Source: Methanomethylophilus sp963631655 | Lineage (GTDB): Archaea > Thermoplasmatota > Thermoplasmata > Methanomassiliicoccales > Methanomethylophilaceae | Reading direction: 5' to 3' | Assembly: GCA_963631655.1 (NCBI GenBank) | Contig: CAVGRR010000002.1 | Span: 6,405-70,404, forward strand | DNA: 64,000 bases | Shown here: piece after piece, positions 17,318-26,691 of the stretch | Layout: each line of letters begins with the position of its first letter | Position numbering within the stretch: position 1 is the first letter of the stretch | Made by a program: the position numbers and the translations under genes | The notes under the pieces: model-generated | Database searches by the model: none | Told to the model about the DNA's origin: nothing | What the model saw: only the letters and a program-made list of their open reading frames with translations

Positions 17318-18472
17318 TCACAGGGTGCCCATGAACTTCTTGATGCGGGAGATGCCTTCCTTCAGCTGTTCCTCGCTGGCGGCGTAGGAGATCCTGAAGA
17401 AGCCTTCGCCATGCGGACCGAAGGCGGTACCAGGGGTGACGGCCACGTGGGCATCCTTGAGGAGCCTGCTCGCAAGTTCGACGGAGGGGACCTTCGCATC
17501 GTACTTCGGGAACACGTAAAATGCACCGTCTGGCACTTTGCATTCGAGGCCCTCGATCTCTGATAAAAGATCGATGGTTAGGTCGCGCCTGGTCTTGAAT
17601 CTTGCCACCATGTTCTGGATGGGTTCCTGATCTCCGCAGATGGCCTCGACGGCACCTTCCTGAGCGAAGGAGACGCAGCAGGACACGGTGTGTCCCTGGA
17701 GCTTGTTGAGGTCCTTGATGTTCTGTTCGGAGGAGATGGCCCATCCGAGCCTCCAGCCGGTCATCGCCGCGGTCTTGGAGAGACCAGAAACGGTGATGGT
17801 CCTGTCCATCATCCCGGGGATGCTGGCGATGGAGAAGTGCTTGCCGGAGTAGATCAGGTTCTCGTAGATCTCGTCGGCGAGCACCATGAAGTTGTGTTGC
17901 TGTGCCAGCTCGGCGATGGCCCTGATGGTCTTCTCGGGAATTACACTTCCCGTAGGGTTGGCGGGGGTGTTGAGGAGGATCATCTTGGTCTTGGGGGTGA
18001 TGAGCGATTCCACGACCGCTGGATCTAGCACGAAATCGTCCTCGTACTTGAGGGGGACATAGACCGGAACACCGCCGCATAGCCTGATGTCGGCCTCGTA
18101 GGTGACCCATCCGGGATCGGGCAGGAGGACCTCGTCTCCGGGGTCGATGTAAGCCATGGCGGTCATGAAGATCGCATGTTTGCAGGGGGTGACGAGCACG
18201 TTGCGGTCGGTCACGTCGAGCTTGTTGAAGGAACGTACCTTCTCGGCGATGGCCCTGCGGAGCTCTGGGATACCCGTGCTGGGGGTGTAATGCGTGAAAC
18301 CCTTGTCAAGAGAGGCCTTCGCGGCATCAACGATGTTCTGGGGGGTGTTGAAATCAGGTTCTCCGAGAGAGAAGGAGATGACATCCACTCCCTCGGCCTT
18401 GAGCTGACTGACAAGGTTGGAAATTGCCAGGGTCCCGGATGCGGGAACCTGCTGAAGTCTTTGTGAAACCAT
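17318..18472 (-). CDS. Class I/II pyridoxal-phosphate aminotransferase (aspartate aminotransferase family)
   Basis: A 384-residue fold-type I aminotransferase. Family marks are ISFSLGEPDFNTP, THYTPSTGIPELR, NTPANPTGSV and the PLP lysine in SGLSKTAAMTGWRLGW. It most likely moves amino groups between aspartate or aromatic amino acids and 2-oxoglutarate. It is separated from both neighbours by intergenic DNA and ends with a hairpin at 17280-17299, so it is probably a single-gene transcript. Exact substrate is unknown; TyrA at 48372 is in the aromatic pathway but not linked to it. Confidence 0.9.
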   Translation of the reverse strand: MVSQRLQQVPASGTLAISNLVSQLKAEGVDVISFSLGEPDFNTPQNIVDAAKASLDKGFTHYTPSTGIPELRRAIAEKVRSFNKLDVTDRNVLVTPCKHAIFMTAMAYIDPGDEVLLPDPGWVTYEADIRLCGGVPVYVPLKYEDDFVLDPAVVESLITPKTKMILLNTPANPTGSVIPEKTIRAIAELAQQHNFMVLADEIYENLIYSGKHFSIASIPGMMDRTITVSGLSKTAAMTGWRLGWAISSEQNIKDLNKLQGHTVSCCVSFAQEGAVEAICGDQEPIQNMVARFKTRRDLTIDLLSEIEGLECKVPDGAFYVFPKYDAKVPSVELASRLLKDAHVAVTPGTAFGPHGEGFFRISYAASEEQLKEGISRIKKFMGTL

Positions 18473-18495
18473 CGATAATCACTTCGTGTTCGGAT

Positions 18496-19569
18496 TCAGC
18501 TCATCAGTTCTTTGAGCTTATCGTCTTTGATCGCGTCTCTGATCTCCATTGCCATACGGGCGCCGGTGCTGAGTCCGGGATAGATCATCTCGGCATAGGG
18601 CGAACCGTTTATGAAGGGATTGGTACCGGCGACGATCCTGGTGGAGATCTCGAAGATCCTAAACTCCAGTTTGTCGTTGACGACCGTTTCGAGACAGAAG
18701 GGTCCCCACATTCCGCCGAAGAGCTCGTAAGAACGGTTGACGATGTTCTCTGCCATCTCGAACGCCTTGGGCAGAAGGGACTCGCGGATGACCACAGGGG
18801 TGTTTCCGGTGACGACGAATGAAGGATACAGTCCGTGCCTCTTCGCGTCCTCGATCGATCCGAGCTTGTACATCTCATCGATGTTGGACTCGTCACGCCT
18901 GTCGATGGACAGGAGTTCCAGCGAACCGCCCTGTTTGATGCGGTATCCGTCGGTCTTGAGCGGGTCGTAGAAGAAGTGGAGGTAGTACCTGGTACCCAGG
19001 CAGTACTCCTGGATGGTGTAGGGCTGACTGTTGTCGATACCCATCTTGAAGTCGGGATAATCCTTCGCGATGAAGAATCCGCGGCCTCCTTTGGCGCCGT
19101 GGTACTTGACCATGACAGGCTCTTTGATCTCCCTGGCATCGGTGATAAGACGGGGCATGGGGGCACCGGCGGAGGTGATCCACTGCCTCTGGAGGACCCT
19201 GTCGGACTCCCAGGAGAGCACACCGCGATTACCGTAGGAGGGGACCTCGAAGTCCTCGAACTTCTTGGCGCCCATGTACTCGACGAAGGAACCGTGGGGG
19301 ATCAGGATGGCGTTCTCGTCCTGGAGCTCGCCGGCGCGGGAGCTCATGTCGTCATAATCTGAATAGGTGATGAACTTGTCCGGTTTGGCAAGGGGGAACG
19401 CATCATAGATACGCTGATTGTTCTTTGTGACAAGACCGAGGGTCCTGAAACCCATCTTCCGCGCACCGTGGAAGATCTGCAATGAAGAATGTGAACAAAG
19501 GGTAGCGATGGTGATCTTGCTCGGATCGTACCCGTCCAAAATCTCATCGATCCTCTTTTTTGGAACCAT
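18496..19569 (-). CDS. purP: PurP, formate-dependent FAICAR synthetase
   Basis: A 357-residue ATP-grasp enzyme that formylates AICAR with free formate, an archaeal alternative to the folate-dependent transformylase. Recognised by ATLCSHSSLQIFHGARKMGF, IPHGSFVEYMG, VKYHGAKGGRGFF and the C-terminal EISTRIVAGTNPF. Length is typical. The start at ATG 19569 follows AT-rich DNA without a Shine-Dalgarno and is probably leaderless. It faces the RPA gene divergently. PurH begins at the left edge of the window, and purSLQ is at 30633-34029. Confidence 0.95.
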   Translation of the reverse strand: MVPKKRIDEILDGYDPSKITIATLCSHSSLQIFHGARKMGFRTLGLVTKNNQRIYDAFPLAKPDKFITYSDYDDMSSRAGELQDENAILIPHGSFVEYMGAKKFEDFEVPSYGNRGVLSWESDRVLQRQWITSAGAPMPRLITDAREIKEPVMVKYHGAKGGRGFFIAKDYPDFKMGIDNSQPYTIQEYCLGTRYYLHFFYDPLKTDGYRIKQGGSLELLSIDRRDESNIDEMYKLGSIEDAKRHGLYPSFVVTGNTPVVIRESLLPKAFEMAENIVNRSYELFGGMWGPFCLETVVNDKLEFRIFEISTRIVAGTNPFINGSPYAEMIYPGLSTGARMAMEIRDAIKDDKLKELMS

Positions 19570-19746
19570 ATTATGTTATTGGCTTTTTCCTAATAAGGTT
19601 AACGCGTCGACTATACGCGGGCACGCGAGGGTTACAATGCTTACTGCAGACCGAAAGGTTATAACGTCATGGGGTCAATCGGCTTATGTCCGAGAAATCG
19701 GAAGGCACAACCGCCTCAGAAACACACCAAACCGAGAGGCCTTAAA

Positions 19747-21408
19747 ATGACTAATTCTGAAATGGATCTGAATCCTCTAGCCGACGAGCTGTACGCAGCC
19801 CTCGAGCAGCAGGTACCGAGAGAAACTCTCATCGCCGAGCTTGAAAAATACCTCATACAGTACAAGACCGGACCCTCTGTCGCCAAAGACAGTATCCTCC
19901 GCAAGTACCGTGCACCCAAGGCGTCTGGCACATTTGCAAGTAGCACCCCCGTGACCAAGAAGATCGGTGACCTTGAAGGCACTGAGATCTCCGTCAACGT
20001 CGTGGCAAGGGTGGTCTTCGTCGAGAAGAAGGAGATCACCGTGAAAGGCATCGCCAGGACCATCACGTCCGGTATCCTCGGAGACGACACCGGAACCGCA
20101 CCCTTCACCATCTGGCGCGACGACGCGGACCTCGACAAAGGCACCGTGTACACGTTCAAAGGCGCCTACACCAAGAAATTCAGGGACCAGGTGCAGATCA
20201 ACCTCGGAACCAGAGGAAAGGTCGAACCCAACAACGACGTCACCTTCGATGTGCCAGCACAGTCCGCTGCGGCATCCGTGACCAAGAAGATCAATGAGAT
20301 CACAGGTACCGAAACATCTGTGGATCTCGTCGCCAAAGCCGTCTATGTGGAGAAAAAGGAGGTAACCATCAGGGGTTCCCCCACCACCATCATCTCCGGA
20401 ATCCTCGGGGACGACACCGGCACCATATCATTCACCGCCTGGCGTGACGACATCGAGATGGAGAAAGGAAACGTCTACTCCATCAAGAACGCCTATGCCA
20501 AGACATTCAACGAAAAACCGCAGCTCAACGTCGGGACCAGGGGTTCCATCGAACTCAACACCGAGGTCACCTTCGATGTTCCTGCATCCTCTGCCTCTTC
20601 AGCGGCCGAACTGCTGAAGATCCGTGACATCACCGAGAACACCCGCAACCTCGACCTCGTCGCCTGCGTTTCCGAACTCAATTCCAGGCAGATCGTCATC
20701 AAAGGGGAGACGAAGACCGTCTTCGGAGGTATGCTCTCCGACGAGACCGGAAAGATCCAGTTCACCGACTGGGCCGACCACAACCTCAGCGACGGCGACA
20801 CCATCTCCATCAAGAACGCCTACATCCGCTCATGGAAAGGCATACCCCAGGTCAACATCGGAGACCGCAGCGAGGTATGTCCCAGCGAGACAAAGATCGA
20901 GACCGTCGCGGCAGGCCCCTGCAAGAAGACCGTCGAAGATGTGCTGAAGGTCGGAGGAGGTCTCGACCTCTCCATCACCGGCACCGTCGTCGACGTCCGC
21001 TCCGGAAGCGGACTCATCAAGAGGTGCCCCAAATGCAGACGCGCCATCGTCGGAGACACCTGCTCCGTCGACGGACATGTCGAAGACCCGGTCATGGACC
21101 TCAGGCTCAAACTCACCCTCGATGACGGCACCGGTGCCATCAGCGCGATCCTCGGACGTGCGGACACCGAGATGGTCACCGGTATCACCCTCGACGAGGC
21201 CGTCGAGGCGGCCAAGGAGAAAGGCGACATGGGCGTCGTCGGCAACACGATGGCCCGCTCCTGTCTGCTCAAGAAACTCACCGTCACCGGAAACATCATG
21301 AGCGACGAATACGGACCTCAGATGAGCGTCCGCCACACCGAGCTCGAAACCTACGACACCCACGCCGAGGCTGAAGCTCTCCTCGAAGATGTGGAGGCAT
21401 CCTTATGA
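19747..21408 (+). CDS. rpa: Replication protein A large subunit with repeated OB folds and a zinc finger
   Basis: A 553-residue single-stranded DNA binding protein for replication and repair. After a helical N-terminus, three related OB-fold repeats (about residues 75-165, 185-275 and 300-385) share GILGDDTGT-type strands and KNAY endings. A fourth OB fold contains a zinc finger (CPKCRR...CSVDGH, about 445-465). The start is ATG 19747 with GAGG 7 nt upstream; the open frame to 19669 is leader sequence. The stop overlaps the partner gene by 4 nt. Repeats 1 and 2 are close in sequence, which suggests recent duplication. Confidence 0.92.
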   Translation: MTNSEMDLNPLADELYAALEQQVPRETLIAELEKYLIQYKTGPSVAKDSILRKYRAPKASGTFASSTPVTKKIGDLEGTEISVNVVARVVFVEKKEITVKGIARTITSGILGDDTGTAPFTIWRDDADLDKGTVYTFKGAYTKKFRDQVQINLGTRGKVEPNNDVTFDVPAQSAAASVTKKINEITGTETSVDLVAKAVYVEKKEVTIRGSPTTIISGILGDDTGTISFTAWRDDIEMEKGNVYSIKNAYAKTFNEKPQLNVGTRGSIELNTEVTFDVPASSASSAAELLKIRDITENTRNLDLVACVSELNSRQIVIKGETKTVFGGMLSDETGKIQFTDWADHNLSDGDTISIKNAYIRSWKGIPQVNIGDRSEVCPSETKIETVAAGPCKKTVEDVLKVGGGLDLSITGTVVDVRSGSGLIKRCPKCRRAIVGDTCSVDGHVEDPVMDLRLKLTLDDGTGAISAILGRADTEMVTGITLDEAVEAAKEKGDMGVVGNTMARSCLLKKLTVTGNIMSDEYGPQMSVRHTELETYDTHAEAEALLEDVEASL

Positions 21409-22307
21409 ACAACATCAGAGAGACCGCATGGAGGGTCTTCGCGACCGAACTCAACAGCGCCGGATACGAGATCAAAGCAGAGGAGGACATGAAACCCTCC
21501 TACCAGCTCAGCCGCCTCGGAGCCCTCATCAACAGGGTCCTTGTGGCCGGGGTCCTGACCGAGAAGGAGGACATCGGCACCGACGGGGAACCCATGTGGA
21601 GAGGCCGTATCCAGGACCCCAGCGGAGGATTCGTGTTCATCAACGTCGGAAGATTCCAGCCTGAGGCCGCTGCGGCCATGGCGGACATCGAGGTCCCCTC
21701 CCGCATCGCCGTCGTCGGAAAGGTGAAATCCTACGAGGCCGACGAAGACAAGATCTGGATCTCCGTACGTCCCGAGAGGATCGTCGTCATCGACGACAAG
21801 GTACAGAACGAATGGCTCCTCGACGCCGCCAAATCCACCTGGAAGAGACTGAACGACATGAAACGTGCCGTTTCCCTCGAGAACAGATCCGAACAGGGAC
21901 TCATCGCCGCAGGATTCTCGGAGATCTCCGCCAGGGGCATCTCCAAGGCCATCGAGGAATACGGGCTGCCCGCTTCGACAGATTACATCAAATGCATCCA
22001 GAAGGCACTGAGGCTGCTTCTCCCCGACAGGAACATCGACCTGGGTCTTCCCGAAGACCTCGCCGATGCGCCCGAGGAGATCGAGATGGACAACACCTCT
22101 ATGGAACAGTCCGAGGACAAGGAGGAGATCATCCTTCAGCTTCTCGAGGAACTCGACAAGGACGGAAAGGGAGCCCCCAGGGATGTCCTTGAAGAAGAGA
22201 CCAGCAAAAGAGGAATCACCCCTATGGAGCTCGAGGCCATCTCCAACACTCTTCTCGACAAGGGTATCGTCTACGAGCCCAACTTGAGATACCTCAAACG
22301 CATCTGA
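21405..22307 (+). CDS. RPA-associated protein (COG3390 family)
   Basis: A 300-residue protein with an N-terminal OB fold (LINRVLVAGVLTEKED, GRIQDPSGGFVFINVGRFQP) and a C-terminal region ending in a winged-helix-like segment (DVLEEETSKRGITPMELEAI). It matches the archaeal RPA partner family that binds the large subunit, as RPA32 does in eukaryotes. ATG 21405 overlaps the RPA stop and has GAGG 7 nt upstream, so the two subunits are coupled. Confidence 0.88.
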   Translation: MNNIRETAWRVFATELNSAGYEIKAEEDMKPSYQLSRLGALINRVLVAGVLTEKEDIGTDGEPMWRGRIQDPSGGFVFINVGRFQPEAAAAMADIEVPSRIAVVGKVKSYEADEDKIWISVRPERIVVIDDKVQNEWLLDAAKSTWKRLNDMKRAVSLENRSEQGLIAAGFSEISARGISKAIEEYGLPASTDYIKCIQKALRLLLPDRNIDLGLPEDLADAPEEIEMDNTSMEQSEDKEEIILQLLEELDKDGKGAPRDVLEEETSKRGITPMELEAISNTLLDKGIVYEPNLRYLKRI

Positions 22308-22316
22308 ATCAAAAGA

Positions 22317-22350
22317 GGGTCCGGGGGATTCTCCGGGCCCTTGAATTTTA
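22317..22350 (+). terminator. Terminator of the RPA operon
   Basis: GGGTCCGG (22317-22324) pairs with CCGGGCCC (22333-22340), with one G-T wobble and an 8-nt loop. The T-rich TTGAATTTTATC follows. It lies 10 nt after the stop of the RPA partner gene. Confidence 0.65.
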
Positions 22351-22444
22351 TCACTAGACCGCCGATGAAAACGGTCGGTTTATGTCTGTCCGGCACATCG
22401 CATCCGTACCGAAAATGCAATGTGCCAGCAGCCTATTTTTGTGA

Positions 22445-23257
22445 TCAGTTCTTGTAGAATCCGACCGCTCCGTAACCGACCACCGAGTTGCTGTCGAGGC
22501 GGGCGGATTCGAAGGAATCGGTCTGATTGAGGATCTTGGCACTGCCGGGCGAACCGTACATCATCGCCACGGCGATGGGCCCGAATCCGCAGACAGACAG
22601 ATTGTTCGCACGGACCTCGTCGTACATGGCAGCGACGTTGCCGGAGGCCACTGCATGAAGGAACCTGGCGTCCATGGTATCCGCGAAGGTCTTGGGGACA
22701 TAGTGCACAAGGTCGCTGGAGGCGATGATGACGACGTCGTGTCCCGCGCATGCGATCTTCAGTGCATCAGCGACCCTCTGGGCAGTGTTCATGTCCTGCC
22801 TGCCCATGATGATCGGAATGATGTGGGGGTTGGGATCGATGGTCTGGATGAACGGAAGTTCGACCTCGATCGAGTGCTCCCTGCGGTGTGCATTTGAATC
22901 ATCGGGGATGAACTCCCTGAGACGCATCGCAATGGACTGGTGGACGGGGCAGGGGCCGAGGGGTGTGCAATAATCCTCCGTGCTCATGACGGCGTCGTAA
23001 GGCACTCCGACGTGGTCGGGACCGATGACGATATAGGCCTCAGGAAGGCCGTCCTCCGCGATTGCCTTGAACGAATGGGCCGCACAGGTACCCGAGTATA
23101 CGTAGCCCGCGTGAGGCACCACAACGGCCGATATAGAGCGTTTTCCAGAGGCCTTGCCTGGTTCTCCGGGCCCGTTGATGAAACAATCCCTGAGCTGGTT
23201 TTTCAAAATCACAGGATCGGACGGATAGAATGCCCCTGAAACTGCTGGTACGCGCAT
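22445..23257 (-). CDS. Memo/AmmeMemoRadiSam system protein B
   Basis: A 270-residue member of the Memo family, related to class III extradiol dioxygenases. Marks are RVPAVSGAFYPSDP at the start, VVPHAGYVYSG, IVIGPDHVG, REHSIEVELPFIQ and IASSDLVHY. The family's biochemical role in archaea is unsettled; it is often linked to a radical SAM enzyme. ATG 23257 is chosen because the conserved N-terminus begins there; a TTTTATG element about 25 nt upstream suggests a leaderless transcript. It follows rpsB, a conserved archaeal neighbour. Confidence 0.9.
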   Translation of the reverse strand: MRVPAVSGAFYPSDPVILKNQLRDCFINGPGEPGKASGKRSISAVVVPHAGYVYSGTCAAHSFKAIAEDGLPEAYIVIGPDHVGVPYDAVMSTEDYCTPLGPCPVHQSIAMRLREFIPDDSNAHRREHSIEVELPFIQTIDPNPHIIPIIMGRQDMNTAQRVADALKIACAGHDVVIIASSDLVHYVPKTFADTMDARFLHAVASGNVAAMYDEVRANNLSVCGFGPIAVAMMYGSPGSAKILNQTDSFESARLDSNSVVGYGAVGFYKN

Positions 23258-23289
23258 AATCGTGTATGCGCGACTGCATAAAAGAATAA

Positions 23290-23309
23290 TTCCCCGGCGG
23301 ACCGGGGAA
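23290..23309 (-). terminator. Hairpin between rpsB and the Memo gene
   Basis: TTCCCCGG (23290-23297) and CCGGGGAA (23302-23309) form a perfect 8-bp stem with a 4-nt loop. On the minus strand it is followed by TTATTCTTTTATG, a T-rich run consistent with termination after rpsB. Confidence 0.65.
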
Positions 23310-23321
23310 AGGGTTTGTTGA

Positions 23322-23948
23322 TCAGTATTTGGCTTCGAAATCGTCGATCTCGAGCTTGTAGTCTGCGGGGTCCTTGATGTCGCCGCGTGCAAGGAGCACT
23401 TCGCGGGTGAGGAGCCAGTAGACGCATGCGAGGGAGCGCCTTCCTTTGTTGTTGGTGGGAACGACAAGGTCGACGGCCCTGGTCTCGTTGTTGGCATCGC
23501 ACATGGCGATGATCGGGATTCCGAGGTTGAGAGCCTCTGCAACGGCCTGTTTGTCGGCAGCGGGGTCGGTGACGACAAGCACATCAGGCTCGATGAAGTG
23601 GGGGTTGATAGGGTTGGTGAGGGTTCCGGGGACGAAACGGCCTGCGAATGCGGGTGCTCCAATCGCTTTGGAAAACTCCCTGGCGGGCTTCTGTCCGTAC
23701 TGCCTGGCGGAGGTGACGAGGATCCTCTTGGGGTCGAAGCCGGAAAGGAAGTGAGCTGCTGCCCTGATCCTCTCGTCGGTCTTCTTGATGTTGAGGACGT
23801 AGAGACCGTCCTGCCTGACCTTGTAGATGAACTCCTTCATGTCTGCGCTCTTGTACTGGGTACCGATGTGAACACCGGATGTGAGATAGGTGTCTTCAGG
23901 AACGAGGAGTTCTCCCTCGATGACCTGCTTTTCTTCGTAGTCAACCAT
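23322..23948 (-). CDS. rpsB: Small ribosomal subunit protein uS2
   Basis: A 208-residue archaeal uS2. It carries TYLTSGVHIGTQ, RILVTSARQYGQKP, FVPGTLTNP and VLVVTDPAADKQAV, and the LGIPIIAMCDANNE segment. Length and archaeal-type termini are normal. GAGG lies 7 nt before ATG 23948. The Memo gene follows it, as in many archaea, while the other usual neighbours (enolase, RNA polymerase subunits) are not here. Confidence 0.97.
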   Translation of the reverse strand: MVDYEEKQVIEGELLVPEDTYLTSGVHIGTQYKSADMKEFIYKVRQDGLYVLNIKKTDERIRAAAHFLSGFDPKRILVTSARQYGQKPAREFSKAIGAPAFAGRFVPGTLTNPINPHFIEPDVLVVTDPAADKQAVAEALNLGIPIIAMCDANNETRAVDLVVPTNNKGRRSLACVYWLLTREVLLARGDIKDPADYKLEIDDFEAKY

Positions 23949-24144
23949 ATGAATACCTCTTTCTGACCGACCGGGTCGGTCTCAGGTCCGACAGCATCGG
24001 GTGCTGCCGAATTAGGGGTGCGTACTTGCAACTTGATTATAAACGTTTGCGCGCGCTTTTATTTTTATTAGTTAGTTTAATTACAAAATCCGCGCGCGTA
24101 TTATAATGCGACACCTTTTTTTATCGCATTTCCATGGCGGAATC

Positions 24145-24651
24145 ATGGCGAGCGAACTCGAGACCTGTGCCGCGGCATTCTTCCGCATCAAGGGAAAGGA
24201 CACAGTGACGGTCAACGAATTCAAGATGACTGTCACGTTCGAATCCAAGTGGATGTCCGTGAAAGAGGCCGAGTCGCTCCTTTCCAGGATGGTCTCGGAG
24301 AACCTGGTCACGAAGACCGGGGATTACCTGAAGGCGTCAGCGGAACTCGCTGGAGTTCAGGTGCCCATGGCCTACCGTCCGTCGGATTCCTTCAAGAGAT
24401 CCCTGACGTCGGAGGCCGTCGCAGAACCCCCTAAGAAGACAATGTCCCAGACACCTCAGAAAGATATCTTCGCCGAGCTTGTCGGAGCTGCTGTGGAGAA
24501 GGGGATGCAGAAGGCCAAGTTCGTTTCCGACTGCAACATTCTGAGAAAAAGTCTCAATGTGGACACTTCGGTCGCGGCACTGATCATCCTCAGGGAGGAC
24601 GGCGTCGACATCAAAAAGTGGATCCCCGAAGTGTACGCACATCTCCTGTGA
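24145..24651 (+). CDS. DUF2240-like archaeal protein, 168 residues
   Basis: An N-terminal winged-helix-like region (CAAAFFRIKGKDTVTVNEFKMTVTFESKWMSVKEAESLL) leads into a variable linker and a C-terminal helical part (FVSDCNILRKSLNVDTSVAALIILREDGVDI). This order resembles the archaeal DUF2240 family. No catalytic motif is visible. The start was put at ATG 24145, where the similarity begins; ATG 24106 is an in-frame alternative but sits in a TATA-like promoter segment (TATTATAATG). Confidence 0.72.
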   Translation: MASELETCAAAFFRIKGKDTVTVNEFKMTVTFESKWMSVKEAESLLSRMVSENLVTKTGDYLKASAELAGVQVPMAYRPSDSFKRSLTSEAVAEPPKKTMSQTPQKDIFAELVGAAVEKGMQKAKFVSDCNILRKSLNVDTSVAALIILREDGVDIKKWIPEVYAHLL

Positions 24652-24700
24652 AACACACGGAAGATCTGCCGAAGATCTTAATAAAAACGGTATGAAAAGT

Positions 24701-24734
24701 TGAAGCCGGGCACATGTCCCAGCTTCATATTTTT
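24701..24734. terminator. Bidirectional terminator between convergent genes
   Basis: TGAAGC (24701-24706) plus GGG pairs with CCC plus GCTTCA (24722-24727), with one mismatch in the stem. TATTTTT follows on the plus strand. The convergent genes end at 24651 and 24742. Confidence 0.65.
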
Positions 24735-24741
24735 GAAAGGT

Positions 24742-25257
24742 TTACTTCTTCTCGACCTTGATGAAGTTGCCAAGGGTCATACTGTTGGATTTCGATCCGC
24801 CACCGTAGACCTCGCCGTCCTTGATGACCTCTTTGAGCTTGATGTTGAGGGCCTTTTCAAGTTTGGCGACAAGTTTGTCATCGGGAGTGAGCGACTGGGA
24901 CTCCACCTTGAGGATGGTTCCCTTCTTCTCGTTGATCGATTTGGCGAAGTCCTCCTCGTTCATTCCGGTCTTATGCCTCGCTTTCCTGACGACCGCTCCG
25001 TAATCGGAGATGAGCTCGGTTCCTCCGTTGGCGGCATAGATATCACGGGTCTGCATACGCCTCTCACGCTTCTCCAGCCTTTCCTCTATGGCCGCCCTGT
25101 TGGCTCCCGCGGAGGGGTATGCTCCGTCGTCCAACCTGTTGGAGGGCCTGTAACTGTCTCCGAATTTTGCACAGCTGGGACATAGATTGAGCTTACTGCC
25201 CTCGACCATCATGGACAGGGTGCTCGGCACATCTTTCCCGCACATTTCGCAAATCAT
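24742..25257 (-). CDS. Archaeal multiprotein bridging factor aMBF1
   Basis: A 171-residue protein with an N-terminal zinc ribbon (CEMCG at residues 3-7 and CPSC near 29) and a C-terminal Cro/XRE helix-turn-helix (GAVVRKARHKTGMNEEDFAKSI, then KVESQSLTPDDKLVAKLEKAL). This order is diagnostic for aMBF1, which associates with translating ribosomes and perhaps the transcription machinery in archaea. It is divergent from the PAN gene, with about 110 bp between them. Confidence 0.93.
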   Translation of the reverse strand: MICEMCGKDVPSTLSMMVEGSKLNLCPSCAKFGDSYRPSNRLDDGAYPSAGANRAAIEERLEKRERRMQTRDIYAANGGTELISDYGAVVRKARHKTGMNEEDFAKSINEKKGTILKVESQSLTPDDKLVAKLEKALNIKLKEVIKDGEVYGGGSKSNSMTLGNFIKVEKK

Positions 25258-25367
25258 AATGATATGATATGCTGAATCCCTATAAACCCTACCATGCGAC
25301 GCGATTTTCGAGAGGCACTACCATAAATGTTAGGGCAAAGTAATTTAAAATAAGGCCATAACGCGTA

Positions 25368-26582
25368 ATGATAGAAATGACAGAAGAGTCGGAGACCGCT
25401 GAACTCAAAGCGAAGATTATCTCTCTGGAAGAGAGGAATGTGCGCCTCATGGAAGACCTCCAGAACGCCGAGAGCGAGAAACGTTACTCTGAGAGCGAAC
25501 TCTTCAGACTTCAGAAGGACCTTGCGAGAATCAGGACCGAACTTGAAAGGCTCAAGAGCCCCCCTCTCGTGATCGGTTCCCTCAGGGACATCCTCCCCGA
25601 CAACAAGGTCATCGTGAAGAGTTCCACCGGACCTGATTTCATCGTATCGGTTTCACAGTACGTCAACGAGAAGGACCTGGTGCCCGGAGCAAGGGTCTCC
25701 CTCAACAAACAGACCCTGGCCGTCATGGAGGTCCTCCCCGCACCCCTGGACCCCGTCGTCACCGGCGCCGAGATCCTCGACAAGCCCAACCTCACTTACG
25801 ACGACATCGGCGGACTGGCCAACCAGATGGTCGAGCTCAGGGAGGCCGTCGAAGACCCCCTGCTCAGGCCCGAACTGTACGCAAAGGTCGGTATCCAGCC
25901 CCCGAAAGGAGTGCTTCTCGTCGGTCCCCCGGGAACCGGTAAGACCCTCATGGCGAAGGCAGTGGCCAACGCCACCAACGCCACCTTCATCAGGCTCGTC
26001 GGATCCGAACTCGTCCAGAAATACATCGGAGAGGGAGCAAGGCTCGTCCGCGAACTCTTCGAGCTTGCCAGGGAAAAGGCCCCCAGTATCGTGTTCATCG
26101 ACGAGATCGACTCCGTCGGTGCCAAGAGGGCCGACGTCGCCACCTCCGGAGACAGGGAGGTCCAGAGGACCCTTATGCAGTTGCTGTCCGAACTCGACGG
26201 ATTCACCCCGATGGAGAACGTCAAGATCATCGGTGCAACCAACCGTCCCGACATCCTCGACGACGCACTGCTCAGGCCTGGAAGGTTCGACAGGATCATC
26301 GAGGTCGGACTCCCCGATGTCGAAGGCCGCGAACAGATCTTCAAGATCCACCTTAAGTCGATGAACATCTCGAAAAAGATCTCCGCACACGAACTTGCCG
26401 AGAAGGCCGAAGGTCTCTCCGGTGCCGAGATCAAAGCGATCTGCACCGAAGCAGGAATGCTCTGCATCCGTGCCGGACGCGACACCATCTCTCAGGAAGA
26501 CTTCGACAAGGCCCGCGACAAGGTCATGAACAGAAACAAGAACAAAGGCACAGGAATCATCCCCGAATATCTCTACGGATGA
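25368..26582 (+). CDS. pan: Proteasome-activating nucleotidase PAN
   Basis: A 404-residue AAA ATPase that unfolds substrates for the 20S proteasome. An N-terminal coiled coil (about residues 5-65) precedes an OB domain (about 68-125) and the AAA module, with Walker A GPPGTGKT (186-193) and Walker B IVFIDEID (241-248). The last three residues, LYG, fit the hydrophobic-Tyr-X motif that docks into the proteasome. The start at ATG 25368 follows TTTAAAATAA by about 20 nt, suggesting a leaderless message. No proteasome subunit lies in this window. Confidence 0.96.
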   Translation: MIEMTEESETAELKAKIISLEERNVRLMEDLQNAESEKRYSESELFRLQKDLARIRTELERLKSPPLVIGSLRDILPDNKVIVKSSTGPDFIVSVSQYVNEKDLVPGARVSLNKQTLAVMEVLPAPLDPVVTGAEILDKPNLTYDDIGGLANQMVELREAVEDPLLRPELYAKVGIQPPKGVLLVGPPGTGKTLMAKAVANATNATFIRLVGSELVQKYIGEGARLVRELFELAREKAPSIVFIDEIDSVGAKRADVATSGDREVQRTLMQLLSELDGFTPMENVKIIGATNRPDILDDALLRPGRFDRIIEVGLPDVEGREQIFKIHLKSMNISKKISAHELAEKAEGLSGAEIKAICTEAGMLCIRAGRDTISQEDFDKARDKVMNRNKNKGTGIIPEYLYG

Positions 26583-26589
26583 ATTCCAA

Positions 26590-26628
26590 ACGGCCGCATC
26601 ACAACTTACGGTGCGGCCGTGTATTTCT
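26590..26628 (+). terminator. Terminator after pan
   Basis: ACGGCCGCA (26590-26598) and TGCGGCCGT (26612-26620) form a perfect 9-bp stem around a 13-nt loop, followed by GTATTTCTT. It starts 8 nt after the pan stop codon. Confidence 0.75.
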
Positions 26629-26691
26629 TAAAAAAATGAGGGGTAAATCCCCTCGCTTTTGATCGTCTGGGTCTTTTGAAAAAGACACGGA

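Noticed and set aside
22341..22444. A possible small RNA between the RPA operon and the Memo gene
   Set aside because: Only a terminator on one side and the repeated 9-mer are visible; no promoter or convincing fold.
23258..23662. N-terminal extension of the Memo protein to 405 residues
   Set aside because: The extra part runs antisense through rpsB and is Pro/Ser/Thr-rich nonsense; the conserved Memo start is at 23257.
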